Source: Bacteroidetes bacterium SCGC AAA795-G10
Lineage (GTDB): Bacteria; Bacteroidota; Bacteroidia; Flavobacteriales; Flavobacteriaceae
DNA: 64,000 bases
NCBI GenBank assembly: GCA_003130815.1
Contig: QFDA01000001.1
Coordinates: forward strand, 696,131 to 760,130
Direction: 5' to 3'
How positions within the stretch are numbered: the first letter of the stretch is position 1; each line of letters opens with the position of its first letter. The notes under the pieces were generated by a model. The model was not told the DNA's origin and searched no databases. It worked only from the letters and a program-made list of their open reading frames with translations. Both the position numbers and the translations under genes were made by a program. Shown one piece after another: positions 17,991-27,122 of the stretch.

Positions 17991-19266
17991 ATAGTTTAGA
18001 TTTATTTTCTGCAATTTCACTTTTAGAGTTGTCATTAAACTTTATACAGTCTAATTTTCTTTTAATGGGGATAATATGTTTAGAATACTTTGCTATTAAG
18101 TCATTCGAAATCGGTTTTGCATCTGGTAGTTTTTGTTTAAACGGGTCTACTTGCCGTCCATTTTTCCAAAACCTGTAACAAACATGGGGACCCGAAGTAT
18201 TCCCTGTCATACCAACCCAACCTATTATATCTCCCTGCTTGACAAATTGTCCAATTTTTGCTTTTCTTCTTTTCATATGCAAATATTGTGTTGTGTAGAT
18301 ATTGTTATGTTTAATTGTAACGTAGTTGCCATTTCCCCTTGAATATCGTGATTTTATAACAGTCCCATTTGCAGTAGCTAAAATCGGAGTACCGACCGAA
18401 GCGGCAAAATCAGTTCCCTTGTGAGGTCTAATCCTATTTCCATAATAGGATATTTTTCTTCGAAGGTTGTATCGTGATGTAATTCTGTTAAATTTAAGAG
18501 GACCTCTGAGAAAAGCCCTTCTTAAACTTTTCGCATTTTCATCAAAATAGTCGATTATTCCTTTTTCTGGATTTGAAACATATTCAAAAGCATACAGAGT
18601 TTTTCCTCTATGTTCAAAACAAGCAGCTTTTACACGATCAACACCTATTGATATTGAATCGTCTACAAACTTTTCAGTATAAATCACTTTGAATTTGTCC
18701 CCTTTTTGTAAGCGAAAAAAATCTATAGTCCACGCATAAATATCGGATAAATGATATGTAAGTTCTTCATTAACCCCAATATTTTTCATTGTTTCGTATA
18801 AAGAACTTTTTATCATTCCTGATACTTCAAATTCTATTTTCTTAAAAGGTTTTTTAATTACATCTCCATATAAGCTATCTTTCAGATGGACAAGAGTGTA
18901 AGCTTTTGGATCAGGGTGGTAAACGAAATATTCAGGGGTTAGTGTGCTATCTTTTGAGAAAAATAAACTGTATGGTTTGCCTGTGGCAAGTTTTCTAACA
19001 TTTACTTTTCCTTTAATTTCTTTAAGAATTTTGTAAACTTCTGGATAGTCAATACCATTATCTTCTAAAATTTTTCCAAAAGTATCACCCCATTTGATTT
19101 TCTGTGTTTTAAAGTTGTATTGATTCAAATCGATACCATATAATAAGTTAGGTTCTTTTACCTCAGAAGGTATATTTAATTTATCACTCTGATTTTGTGG
19201 TATTTTTTTACAACTAAAAAAAACTAAAAATAAAATAAACTTAAAAACACGATACATCTTATTCAT
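17971..19266 (-). CDS. M23 family metallopeptidase, lipoprotein (LytM-like)
   Basis: A 431-residue envelope protein with a lipoprotein-type signal (lipobox F-F-S-C, Cys19). The middle part resembles the opacity-associated/Csd3-like region of Bacteroidota M23 proteins, and the C-terminal half holds a LytM/M23 peptidase domain: HKGTDFAASVGTPILA (His and Asp ligands near 284-288) and TQYLHM. The usual HxH motif reads HVC (GPHVCYRFW, about 361), so the second histidine is replaced by Cys. I believe this variant is common in Bacteroidota, but catalytic competence is uncertain. Likely a peptidoglycan hydrolase or an activator of one. Confidence 0.88.
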   Translation of the reverse strand: MNKMYRVFKFILFLVFFSCKKIPQNQSDKLNIPSEVKEPNLLYGIDLNQYNFKTQKIKWGDTFGKILEDNGIDYPEVYKILKEIKGKVNVRKLATGKPYSLFFSKDSTLTPEYFVYHPDPKAYTLVHLKDSLYGDVIKKPFKKIEFEVSGMIKSSLYETMKNIGVNEELTYHLSDIYAWTIDFFRLQKGDKFKVIYTEKFVDDSISIGVDRVKAACFEHRGKTLYAFEYVSNPEKGIIDYFDENAKSLRRAFLRGPLKFNRITSRYNLRRKISYYGNRIRPHKGTDFAASVGTPILATANGTVIKSRYSRGNGNYVTIKHNNIYTTQYLHMKRRKAKIGQFVKQGDIIGWVGMTGNTSGPHVCYRFWKNGRQVDPFKQKLPDAKPISNDLIAKYSKHIIPIKRKLDCIKFNDNSKSEIAENKSKLYAKNSS

Positions 19267-19337
19267 CTTGCATAAATTTCCTAACTTATTTTGTTTCTTT
19301 TTTAAGAATTAAGAAAAGTTATCCCGTTTTTTTTAAA

Positions 19338-20135
19338 CTATTTTACAATGATTTTAAGCGGATGTTTTAAGTTTTTGAAGTTCTCTAGATCAGCTTTAAT
19401 TGAACCAACTAGAATATCGGCTTTAATACGAACAGGAATACGATTCATGTCATCGGAAACCCATAAGGTAACACTTTCTTGTTCCTCAAAAACCCTTCCT
19501 GATTGAACTATTGGTCTGAACTTCATACATTTAATTTTCCCAAATTTTGTATTAATAATTTCTTTACCTAAATATTTCAACCTAAAAACATAATTTTCAA
19601 AATCAAAAAACATGTTTATGTCAAAACTTTCATTCACTTTTATTTTATCTTTCGGGTAAAAGTTTCTTAAATAATAAAAAGATGATATTAAATCTTGCAC
19701 TCCATTTTTTATTTCAAGCTCGCTAACCTCTCCTATTTTTTTGTTATTTACAACAGCGGTTTTTTCTTGATGATTAAAATCAATTTCTATATTCTTTGTA
19801 TAACCTCCTTCATTAATATTCCTTATAAACTTATATGGTAGCCCAGTTTCTTCATCAAAATAACTTTCATAATAATCTTCTACTTTAAAAAACCAGCGTG
19901 CTAAACCTGTTGTTTCTCCAAATCCTTTAGCGTGATATACGGGATGCTCATTAATTGTATCTCGTTCCAAAGATAGGGTTGCATAGCTAGCGTTGAGTGG
20001 GCCATAGTGAAGTCTTAATTGAAACCATTCACCTTCTTGGAATGATTGGTTTGTTTTTAATAATTCACTATTATTAATTTGACCCCATAGAATTTGGAAA
20101 CTAAAAAAAACATATAAAAAGAGATTTTTTATCAT
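19338..20135 (-). CDS. DUF3108 domain-containing secreted protein
   Basis: A 265-residue protein with a cleavable signal peptide (hydrophobic stretch to about residue 18) and a beta-rich body matching DUF3108. Key stretches are GEWFQLRLHYGPLNASYATLSL, the AKGFGETTGLARWFFKVEDYYESYF block, and YTKNIEIDFNHQ, followed by VTLWVSDDMNRIPVRIKADI and GSIKADLE near the C-terminus. Family members are periplasmic or outer-membrane associated and of unknown role. It lies between uvrC and the M23 peptidase on the same strand, gaps of about 65-70 bases, so it may be linked to envelope maintenance. Confidence 0.85.
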   Translation of the reverse strand: MIKNLFLYVFFSFQILWGQINNSELLKTNQSFQEGEWFQLRLHYGPLNASYATLSLERDTINEHPVYHAKGFGETTGLARWFFKVEDYYESYFDEETGLPYKFIRNINEGGYTKNIEIDFNHQEKTAVVNNKKIGEVSELEIKNGVQDLISSFYYLRNFYPKDKIKVNESFDINMFFDFENYVFRLKYLGKEIINTKFGKIKCMKFRPIVQSGRVFEEQESVTLWVSDDMNRIPVRIKADILVGSIKADLENFKNLKHPLKIIVK

Positions 20136-20199
20136 CTCTCAAAGATAACAAATCAATAATTTGAGATTTAGTTGAAAACAATTGAAAAAAATTTAATGC

Positions 20200-21933
20200 C
20201 TAATATTTTTTTAGTGTCTCAAATATTTTTTTCCCTTTTTTATTTCCTAAAATATCAATGATTTCGTTTTCTGATGCTGATTTTATCCGGGTGAATGTTT
20301 TTAAATCTCTTAAAAGTTTTAGACGTGAAGCTTCCCCTATACCTGGTATTTGATCTAATTTGGATTGTATACTATTTTTACTGCGCTTTTTTCTATGAAA
20401 TGCAATTCCAAATCGATGTGCTTCATCTCTAGCTCGCTGCAATATTTTTAGTGTTTCAGATTTTTTATCTAAATAAAGAGGAATTTTATCACCAGGGAAA
20501 TATATTTCTTCAAGGCGCTTAGCAATTCCTAAAATTGAAATCTTACCTCTTAAACCTAAAAAATCGAGACTTTTTAATGCTGAAGAAAGTTGTCCCTTAC
20601 CACCATCAATAATAATAAGTTGCGGAAGTGGAGCTTTTTCATTCAGAAGGCGTTTATATCTTCTCAAAATTACTTCTTCCATAGAAGCAAAGTCATCAGG
20701 ACCTTCTACAGTTTTTATATTATAGTGACGATACTCTTTTTTACTTGGCTTACCTTTTTTAAAAACAACACATGCAGCCACTGGATTTGAACCTTGAATA
20801 TTTGAATTATCGAAGCATTCGATGTGAAAGGGCTCCTCAGGTAACCTCAAATCAATTTTCATTTGATTCATTATTCTTTTGGCATGACTTTCAGGATCCA
20901 ACATTTTGATTTGTTTAAAGCGTTCAATCCTAAAGTATTTGGCATTTCTGAGAGATAAATCCACTAAGCTTTTTTTATCTCCTTGTTTAGGTACAAATAG
21001 ATTTAATTCTTTTGTTAAGCTAACTTTTTCAGAAAGTAATATAGTTTTTGCATTACAGGAAAACTTTTGTCTTATTTCAATAATTCCAAGCTGTAATAGG
21101 GTTGAATTACTTTCCTGTAGTTTTTTTCTTATTTCAAGAGTGTAGGATCTTACTATAGCACCATATGATACTTGCAAAAAATTAACATATCCATAGTTTT
21201 CATCTGAAACAATAGAAAATACATCTACATTAGTAATTTTAGGGTTTACTATTGTTGATTTAGCTTGAAATTTCTTTAAACTTAGAATTTTTTCTTTTAC
21301 TAATTGAGCTTCTTCATATTTCAAATTTTCGGACATTATTTTCATTTCCTTTTTGAAATGAGTTATACAGAAATTAAAATTTCCTTTTATTAATTCTTTT
21401 ATGGAATTTTCATGCTTTTTGAATAATAAAGTGGACGATTCTTTAGAGTTTATTTTTAGTAAATGATTTAATTCATGATTTAGAAATGGGTGAATTTCTT
21501 TAATCAACCTTAAAAGAATTTTTAAGTTTTTTACACTAGTAAAAGGACCAAAATATTCACCATTTTTATTTTTTAAGTTTCTTGTTATATAAATATTCGG
21601 TTTGGGAGTTTTTTCTAAGCAAATCCAAGGATAGGTTTTATCATCTTTGAGTAGAATATTATACCGAGGTTTATATTTTTTAATCAAATTATTTTCTAAA
21701 AGTAAAGCGTCCATTTCAGATTCTACAACAATGTTTTCTACTCTTTTAATTTTTTTTACAAGGACTTTTGTTTTATGATTTTCTAAATTTTTATTAAAGT
21801 AAGATGCAACTCGTTTTTTTAGGTTTTTTGCCTTACCTACGTATATAATATTATCTTTAGAATCGAAAAACTGATATACACCTGCAACTTGAGGTAAAGT
21901 TTTAAGTTGGATTTCAATAGAATCTAATTTCAC
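20200..21933 (-). CDS. uvrC: excinuclease ABC subunit C
   Basis: UvrC makes both incisions in nucleotide excision repair. The 577-residue protein has the N-terminal GIY-YIG nuclease (AGVYQFFDSKDNIIYVGKAKNLKKR), a UVR motif near residue 207 for UvrB binding, the RNase H-like nuclease half with IECFDNSNIQGSNPVAACVVF and LIIIDGGKGQLSSA, and C-terminal helix-hairpin-helix motifs (LDQIPGIGEASRLKLLR). Length is within the usual range of about 590-610. It is divergent from the cyclo-ligase gene. Confidence 0.96.
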   Translation of the reverse strand: MKLDSIEIQLKTLPQVAGVYQFFDSKDNIIYVGKAKNLKKRVASYFNKNLENHKTKVLVKKIKRVENIVVESEMDALLLENNLIKKYKPRYNILLKDDKTYPWICLEKTPKPNIYITRNLKNKNGEYFGPFTSVKNLKILLRLIKEIHPFLNHELNHLLKINSKESSTLLFKKHENSIKELIKGNFNFCITHFKKEMKIMSENLKYEEAQLVKEKILSLKKFQAKSTIVNPKITNVDVFSIVSDENYGYVNFLQVSYGAIVRSYTLEIRKKLQESNSTLLQLGIIEIRQKFSCNAKTILLSEKVSLTKELNLFVPKQGDKKSLVDLSLRNAKYFRIERFKQIKMLDPESHAKRIMNQMKIDLRLPEEPFHIECFDNSNIQGSNPVAACVVFKKGKPSKKEYRHYNIKTVEGPDDFASMEEVILRRYKRLLNEKAPLPQLIIIDGGKGQLSSALKSLDFLGLRGKISILGIAKRLEEIYFPGDKIPLYLDKKSETLKILQRARDEAHRFGIAFHRKKRSKNSIQSKLDQIPGIGEASRLKLLRDLKTFTRIKSASENEIIDILGNKKGKKIFETLKKY

Positions 21934-21986
21934 AAAACGAAAATATTGATTTTCTTTGGGTATATATATATTAGCAATATTATTTC

Positions 21987-22562
21987 ATGAATTCTGATTT
22001 AACAAAGTTAGCTCTTCGGAGATCTTTTTTAAAAAAAAGGCATGCTCTTTCTGATAAAGAACATGAGGATATGAGTTTTGCAATTGCAAATAATTGTATA
22101 AAACTACCAATATGGCATTTAGATTATTATCATCTATACCTCCCAATAAGAGCAAAGGCTGAAATAGATACTACTTTAATTTTAACTTTACTACAAGGAA
22201 AGGATAAACAGGTAATTTTGCCTAGAATTAAAGGTTCAGAATTGGAACATATCTTATTGACAGATATCACAAAACTTAAGACTAATACTTTAGGAATAGC
22301 AGAGCCTGAAAAAGGGATAAAAATTTCTCCAGAACAAATTGATGTAATTTTTCTCCCATTGTTAGCTTGGGATAAAAGTGGAAATCGTTTGGGTTATGGG
22401 AAAGGATTTTATGATAATTTTTTATCTCTATGTAAAAAAAATACTATAAAGGTGGGGCTTTCTTTTTTTGGCCCAGTAGACAATATTGTTGACATACGTT
22501 CTGAAGATATTCGTATGGATTTTTGTGTTAATCCCGAAGGAATAAAAAAGTTTACCTCTTAA
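21987..22562 (+). CDS. 5-formyltetrahydrofolate cyclo-ligase
   Basis: The enzyme converts 5-formyl-THF to 5,10-methenyl-THF with ATP. The 191-residue protein begins with the ATP/phosphate-binding ALRRSFLKKRHALS, has LPIRAKAEIDT and the diagnostic C-terminal block VIFLPLLAWDKSGNRLGYGKGFYDNFL (about 123-151). It is divergent from uvrC, separated by 53 bases, and converges with lspA, from which it is separated by only 5 bases. Confidence 0.95.
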   Translation: MNSDLTKLALRRSFLKKRHALSDKEHEDMSFAIANNCIKLPIWHLDYYHLYLPIRAKAEIDTTLILTLLQGKDKQVILPRIKGSELEHILLTDITKLKTNTLGIAEPEKGIKISPEQIDVIFLPLLAWDKSGNRLGYGKGFYDNFLSLCKKNTIKVGLSFFGPVDNIVDIRSEDIRMDFCVNPEGIKKFTS

Positions 22563-22583
22563 TAAATTCAGGTAAAGATTTTT
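22551..22583. terminator. shared terminator overlapping two convergent gene ends
   Basis: A 7-bp stem (22551-22557 tttacct with 22570-22576 aggtaaa) and a 12-base loop is followed by a T run on the plus strand and preceded by an A run (T run on minus). It spans the last codons of the cyclo-ligase gene and of lspA and could stop transcription from both sides. Confidence 0.45.
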
Positions 22584-23149
22584 TTATTGAAAAAAATCAA
22601 TATTGCAACCCCTGTGCTTATTGCAGTGTCAGCAATATTAAATATATATTGGAAAAATAAATAGTCTTTACCGCCTATATAGGGTAACCATGAGGGCCAC
22701 GTCCATTCGACTAATGGAAATTGTAACATGTCAACAACATGGCCATAAAAAAGAGGAGCATATCCTTTTTCAGGAAAAAACTGTGCAATTTGACCGTTAC
22801 TATCAGAGAACAAAACACCATAGAAAATGGAATCGATAATATTACCCAAAGCACCGGCAAATATAAATGACAAGGCCCAACAAAGTAAAACTCCACTTTG
22901 TTTTCTTATGGAATCCAATAACCAATAACCTAAGCCAGATATTGCAGCAATTCGGAAAATAGTTAAAATCAACTTTCCAGTATTTTCGTTAATAAATGGA
23001 ATAAAATCGTTGATTTTAGTACCCATAGCCATCCCTTTATTTTCTACAAAAATAATTTTAAAATATTTCCAGTCTAAAATTGGTGAAATACCATACCCAG
23101 ATAAGGGAAAGTTTAATTTGATATAAATTTTTGTAATTTGATCAAGCAA
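22568..23149 (-). CDS. lspA: lipoprotein signal peptidase (signal peptidase II); start uncertain
   Basis: LspA cleaves prolipoproteins at the lipobox Cys in the inner membrane. The catalytic aspartates are in GALGNIIDSIF and FNIADTAIST, and VVDMLQF is conserved. The coordinates start at a TTG, the first standard start codon, but that cuts away most of the first membrane helix. The open frame continues upstream with W-A-A-G-I-I-I-L-I-L-L-L just before DQITK, back to a stop at 23243, with no ATG, GTG or earlier TTG. Translation therefore probably starts at a rare codon such as CTG (23212) or ATA (23230, overlapping the stop of the dksA-like gene). It follows ileS and dksA-like in one minus-strand unit. 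Confidence 0.9.
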   Translation of the reverse strand: MLDQITKIYIKLNFPLSGYGISPILDWKYFKIIFVENKGMAMGTKINDFIPFINENTGKLILTIFRIAAISGLGYWLLDSIRKQSGVLLCWALSFIFAGALGNIIDSIFYGVLFSDSNGQIAQFFPEKGYAPLFYGHVVDMLQFPLVEWTWPSWLPYIGGKDYLFFQYIFNIADTAISTGVAILIFFNKKIFT

Positions 23150-23226
23150 CAGGATTAAAATTATGATTCCTGCTGCCCATGATTTATCGAAATATGTTTT
23201 GTTTGTATTCAGGGCCTTTCTTGGAC

Positions 23227-23604
23227 TTATTTCTGCATATTTTTAGCCTCTATACTTAACGTAGCGTGTGGAACTAAAAACAAGCGTTTTTTATTTATTA
23301 AATTACCAGTTACGCGACAAATACCATAAGTCTTATTTTCAATCCGAATTAGGGCATTTTTAAGGTCGCGGATAAACTTTTCTTGGCGAAGAGCAAGTTG
23401 GGTGTTTGCTTCTTTTGACATTGTTTCAGATCCTTCTTCAAAAGCTTTAAAAGTTGGTGCAGTATCTTCAGTGCCATTATTACCGTCATTCATGTAAGAG
23501 CTTTTCAAAAGATCTAGGTCTGCTTTTGCTTTTTCAATCTTTTCCTCAATTAGGCTTCTAAATTCCTTAAGTTCACTATCTGTAAATCTTGTTTTCTTGC
23601 TCAT
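23227..23604 (-). CDS. TraR/DksA family zinc-finger-type protein
   Basis: A 125-residue protein with an N-terminal coiled-coil-like helical region and a DksA/TraR-type C-terminal motif YGICRVTGNLINKKRLFLVPHATLS. The C4 zinc site is degenerate: only one of four cysteines is left (CxxC reads C-R-V-T, and the second pair is absent), as in flavobacterial relatives I recall. DksA proteins bind RNA polymerase and modulate rRNA promoters with ppGpp; function in this reduced form is unproven. Its start overlaps the ileS stop by 4 bases and lspA follows, the standard Bacteroidota ileS-dksA-lspA order. Confidence 0.9.
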   Translation of the reverse strand: MSKKTRFTDSELKEFRSLIEEKIEKAKADLDLLKSSYMNDGNNGTEDTAPTFKAFEEGSETMSKEANTQLALRQEKFIRDLKNALIRIENKTYGICRVTGNLINKKRLFLVPHATLSIEAKNMQK

Positions 23605-26600
23605 GAGTTTACCTTTTTAATACGAATTTCAGTTTTAAAATTATCAAATTCTACAGGTGTTCCTTTCAAAATATTTGATTCAAATTTAAGAGTATTAGCT
23701 AATGTTTCATTTAAAATATAATTTATATTCTCTTTTATAGCTTTTTCCAGTTCAAATTCATTTTTCAGAATAATATCAATTCTGTCAGTGACCTCGAACC
23801 CTTGATCCTTTCTGTGATTTTGAATTCTATTAACAAGTTCTCTTGCTAAACCTTCATTTTTCAGTTTTTGGGTTATGGTCATATCAAGAGCTATTGTCAT
23901 GTCTGAATTTTTAGCCACTTCCCACCCTTCGATATCTTTGTAAAAGACATCAATATCACCTATATCTAAAATAATATTTTTTTTATTTACGAAAATATTT
24001 AATTCTTTTTTTTCTTCTAGAAGATTTATTTGGTGAGAATTTAGATTTTTTATAGCATCTACAACTGATTTCATTTCTTTACCATATTTAGGGCCAATAA
24101 TTTTAAAATTTGGACGGACATCCTTCACTAACATATCATTGGCATTATCTAGCAGCTCAACTTCTTTTATGTTGATCTCACTTTTTAATTGTTCAATTGT
24201 ATTTTGAATACGTTTTTTTTGTAATTCATTTTTTACAGGGATTATCATTTTCTGTAGTGGCTGACGTACTTTGATTTGCTGTTTTTTCCTTAAAGAAAGT
24301 GCTAAAGATGTAATTTCTCTAGCAATATTAGTTTGTGATTCTAATTCAGAATTTATAAGGCTTGGGTTTTGATTTGGAAATTCAGATAAGTGTACTGAGG
24401 TTTTTTTATTTCTTGTTAGATCTTGGTATAATCGATCCATAAAAAATGGAGCAACTGGTGCACCTAGCTGGGATACTATTAATAAACATTCGTAAAGAGT
24501 TTGATATGCAGCAATTTTATCTGGCCCATAATTACCTTTCCAAAATCTCCTTCTGCTAAGGCGAACATACCAATTACTTAATTTTTCCTGTACAAAATCA
24601 GAAATTGCTCTGCAGGCAATTGTCGCTTCATAATCCTGGTAAGCATCATCAACAACTTTAACTAGACTATTTAATTCTGATAAAATCCATTGGTCGAGTT
24701 CGGTTCTCTCAGTATTAGGAATAAGATCTTCATTTTTAAAACCAAATTGGTCAATATTAGCGTAAAGGCTAAAAAAAGAATAAGTGTTATATAAAGTCCC
24801 AAAAAACTTGCGCTGAACTTCAGCAATTCCTTCAATATCAAATTTTAAATTATCCCACGGATTTGCGTTTGAAATCATATACCAACGAGTTGCATCGGGA
24901 CCAAATTTATCTAATGTTTCAAAAGGATCAATAGCATTATTTAATCTCTTTGACATTTTTTGACCCTTTTTGTCAAGTACAAGGCCATTTGAAACAACAT
25001 TTTTAAAAGCCTTTTTATTAAAAACTAAAGTGGCTATAGCATGGAGTGTATAAAACCATCCTCTTGTTTGGTCAACACCCTCAGCGATATAGTCAGCAGG
25101 AAAATGTATCTCATTATCTATTAATTCTTTATTTTCAAAAGGATAATGCCATTGTGCATAGGGCATCGCACCAGAGTCAAACCATACATCAATTAGGTCT
25201 AACTCTCTAAACATAGGCTCACCTTTACTGCTAGACAGGACAATCTTATCAACTATATTTTTGTGAAGGTCAATTTTTTCATAGTTATTATCTGAATAAT
25301 CTCCAACTATAAAATCTTTAAAAGGATTTTCCTTCATAATACCAATTTTTAAAGAGATTTCAATAGCCTCACATAATTCTTTTAGTGACCCAATTACTTT
25401 TGTTTCTTTTCCATCTGAACTTCTCCAAATTGGTAATGGAATACCCCAAAACCTAGATCGAGACAGATTCCAATCATTTGCATTGCTGAGCCAATTTCCA
25501 AATCTCCCTTCACCTGTAGCCTTTGGCTTCCAGTTTATCTCGTTGTTTAGAGCGGTCATATTTTCTCTCACTTCACTTATTTTGATGAACCAAGAGTCAA
25601 GAGGATAATATAGGATAGGTTTGTCAGTTCTCCAACAATTTGGATAAGGGTGAACATATTTTTCTACTTTAAAGGCTTTATTTTCTTTTTTTAGTTGTAT
25701 TGCAATTTCAACATCTACAGAACGTTCAGGTGCTGTGCCATCTGGATAGTATTCATTTTTAACGAAGCGATTCCCTAGATGCCCGACTTCATTTCTAAAT
25801 CTTCCTTGCATATCTACTAAAGGTACTTTATTATCATTTTCATCTAAGACTAAAAGTGGGGGTATCTCTGGATTTGCTTCCTTTGCTGCTTTGGCGTCGT
25901 CTGCGCCAAAAGTAGGGGCAGTATGTACAATTCCTGTTCCCTCGTCAGTTGTTACAAAATCTCCTGAAATAATACGATATGCATTTTCGGAATTCTCAAT
26001 TGGTACTGGGGATTCCGACCAAATTTTTTCATATCTAATTCCTACGAGTTCTGAGCCCTTATGTTCGCTTTCTATTTTATAAGGTATTTTTTTATCACTA
26101 GGTTTGTAGTTATCTACACTTGGAGATTCAATAAACTTTTCGCCAAATTGTTTTTTTATAAGATCTTTAGCAATAAGAACTCGTATGGGCTTGAATGTAT
26201 ATTGGTTAAAAGTGCGAATAATCAAATAATCTATTTTCTTACCGATTGTAAGAGCTGTATTTGAGGGTAATGTCCATGGAGTAGTAGTCCAAGCAAGAAT
26301 ATAAAGGGCTATTTCATCTTTTATTTCTTCAGGAAGGCTTTCTGGAATAGTCTTAAACTGCGCAGTAACGGTTGTATCTGTAGTTTCTTGATAAGTTCCA
26401 GGTTGATTTAGTTCGTGTGAACTCAAACCTGTACCGGCCATCGGAGAAAATGGCTGAATAGAATAACCTTTATAGAGATACCCTTTTTCATGAATTTGTT
26501 TAATTAACCACCAAACACTTTCCATATATTTGGATTTATAGGTAATGTAGGGTTCTTTCATATCGACCCAATAACCTATTCTTTCTGTAAGCTTATTCCA

Positions 26601-26990
26601 AATATCTGTATATTTCATTACTGCTTTTTTGCATGCTAGGTTGTAATCTTCAACCGAAATAGTTTTTCCAATTGATTCTTTTGTGATGCCTAATTCTTTT
26701 TCAACTCCAAGTTCAACTGGAAGTCCGTGTGTATCCCAACCTGCTTTTCTATCTACTTTAAATCCTTTTTGGGTTTTATAGCGACAAAAAATATCCTTAA
26801 TTGTACGGGCCATGACGTGGTGAATACCAGGGAGACCATTTGCAGACGGGGGGCCTTCATAAAATATAAATTCTGATTTACCCTCCTTGCTTTTTATACT
26901 TTTTAAAAAGGTTTTATTAACCTTCCAGTCTGCAAGTATTTCCTTGGCTATTTTGGGTAAATCTAGTTTATCGTACTCATTGAATTTCAC
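23601..26990 (-). CDS. ileS: isoleucyl-tRNA synthetase
   Basis: IleS charges tRNA-Ile and edits Val-tRNA. The 1129-residue protein is the long form typical of Bacteroidota. Class I motifs are the HIGH-equivalent GLPGIHHVM (about 53) and KMSKR (about 680). The CP1 editing domain lies between (TAWTTTPWTLPSNTAL-type sequence near 240), with the WDTHGLPVE signature near 86 and the anticodon-binding domain with WYVRLSRRRFW (about 800). The C-terminal extension matches the lineage. It is the first gene of ileS-dksA-lspA. Confidence 0.97.
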   Translation of the reverse strand: MKFNEYDKLDLPKIAKEILADWKVNKTFLKSIKSKEGKSEFIFYEGPPSANGLPGIHHVMARTIKDIFCRYKTQKGFKVDRKAGWDTHGLPVELGVEKELGITKESIGKTISVEDYNLACKKAVMKYTDIWNKLTERIGYWVDMKEPYITYKSKYMESVWWLIKQIHEKGYLYKGYSIQPFSPMAGTGLSSHELNQPGTYQETTDTTVTAQFKTIPESLPEEIKDEIALYILAWTTTPWTLPSNTALTIGKKIDYLIIRTFNQYTFKPIRVLIAKDLIKKQFGEKFIESPSVDNYKPSDKKIPYKIESEHKGSELVGIRYEKIWSESPVPIENSENAYRIISGDFVTTDEGTGIVHTAPTFGADDAKAAKEANPEIPPLLVLDENDNKVPLVDMQGRFRNEVGHLGNRFVKNEYYPDGTAPERSVDVEIAIQLKKENKAFKVEKYVHPYPNCWRTDKPILYYPLDSWFIKISEVRENMTALNNEINWKPKATGEGRFGNWLSNANDWNLSRSRFWGIPLPIWRSSDGKETKVIGSLKELCEAIEISLKIGIMKENPFKDFIVGDYSDNNYEKIDLHKNIVDKIVLSSSKGEPMFRELDLIDVWFDSGAMPYAQWHYPFENKELIDNEIHFPADYIAEGVDQTRGWFYTLHAIATLVFNKKAFKNVVSNGLVLDKKGQKMSKRLNNAIDPFETLDKFGPDATRWYMISNANPWDNLKFDIEGIAEVQRKFFGTLYNTYSFFSLYANIDQFGFKNEDLIPNTERTELDQWILSELNSLVKVVDDAYQDYEATIACRAISDFVQEKLSNWYVRLSRRRFWKGNYGPDKIAAYQTLYECLLIVSQLGAPVAPFFMDRLYQDLTRNKKTSVHLSEFPNQNPSLINSELESQTNIAREITSLALSLRKKQQIKVRQPLQKMIIPVKNELQKKRIQNTIEQLKSEINIKEVELLDNANDMLVKDVRPNFKIIGPKYGKEMKSVVDAIKNLNSHQINLLEEKKELNIFVNKKNIILDIGDIDVFYKDIEGWEVAKNSDMTIALDMTITQKLKNEGLARELVNRIQNHRKDQGFEVTDRIDIILKNEFELEKAIKENINYILNETLANTLKFESNILKGTPVEFDNFKTEIRIKKVNS

Positions 26991-27122
26991 CTATGAAATA
27001 TTTTAGTTGCTTTTCAAAACCCTAAAAAGAAAAATAAATGTAATAATATAACAATTTGCGAAATTAATTAATTTAACTCGAAAATATGTCCCCATACCAA
27101 GGGCTTTTTTGTTACAAGTGGT

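Noticed and set aside
27090-27116. ccccataccaaggg followed by a T run as a plus-strand terminator
   Set aside because: The stem is only 3-4 bp and no plus-strand gene precedes it.
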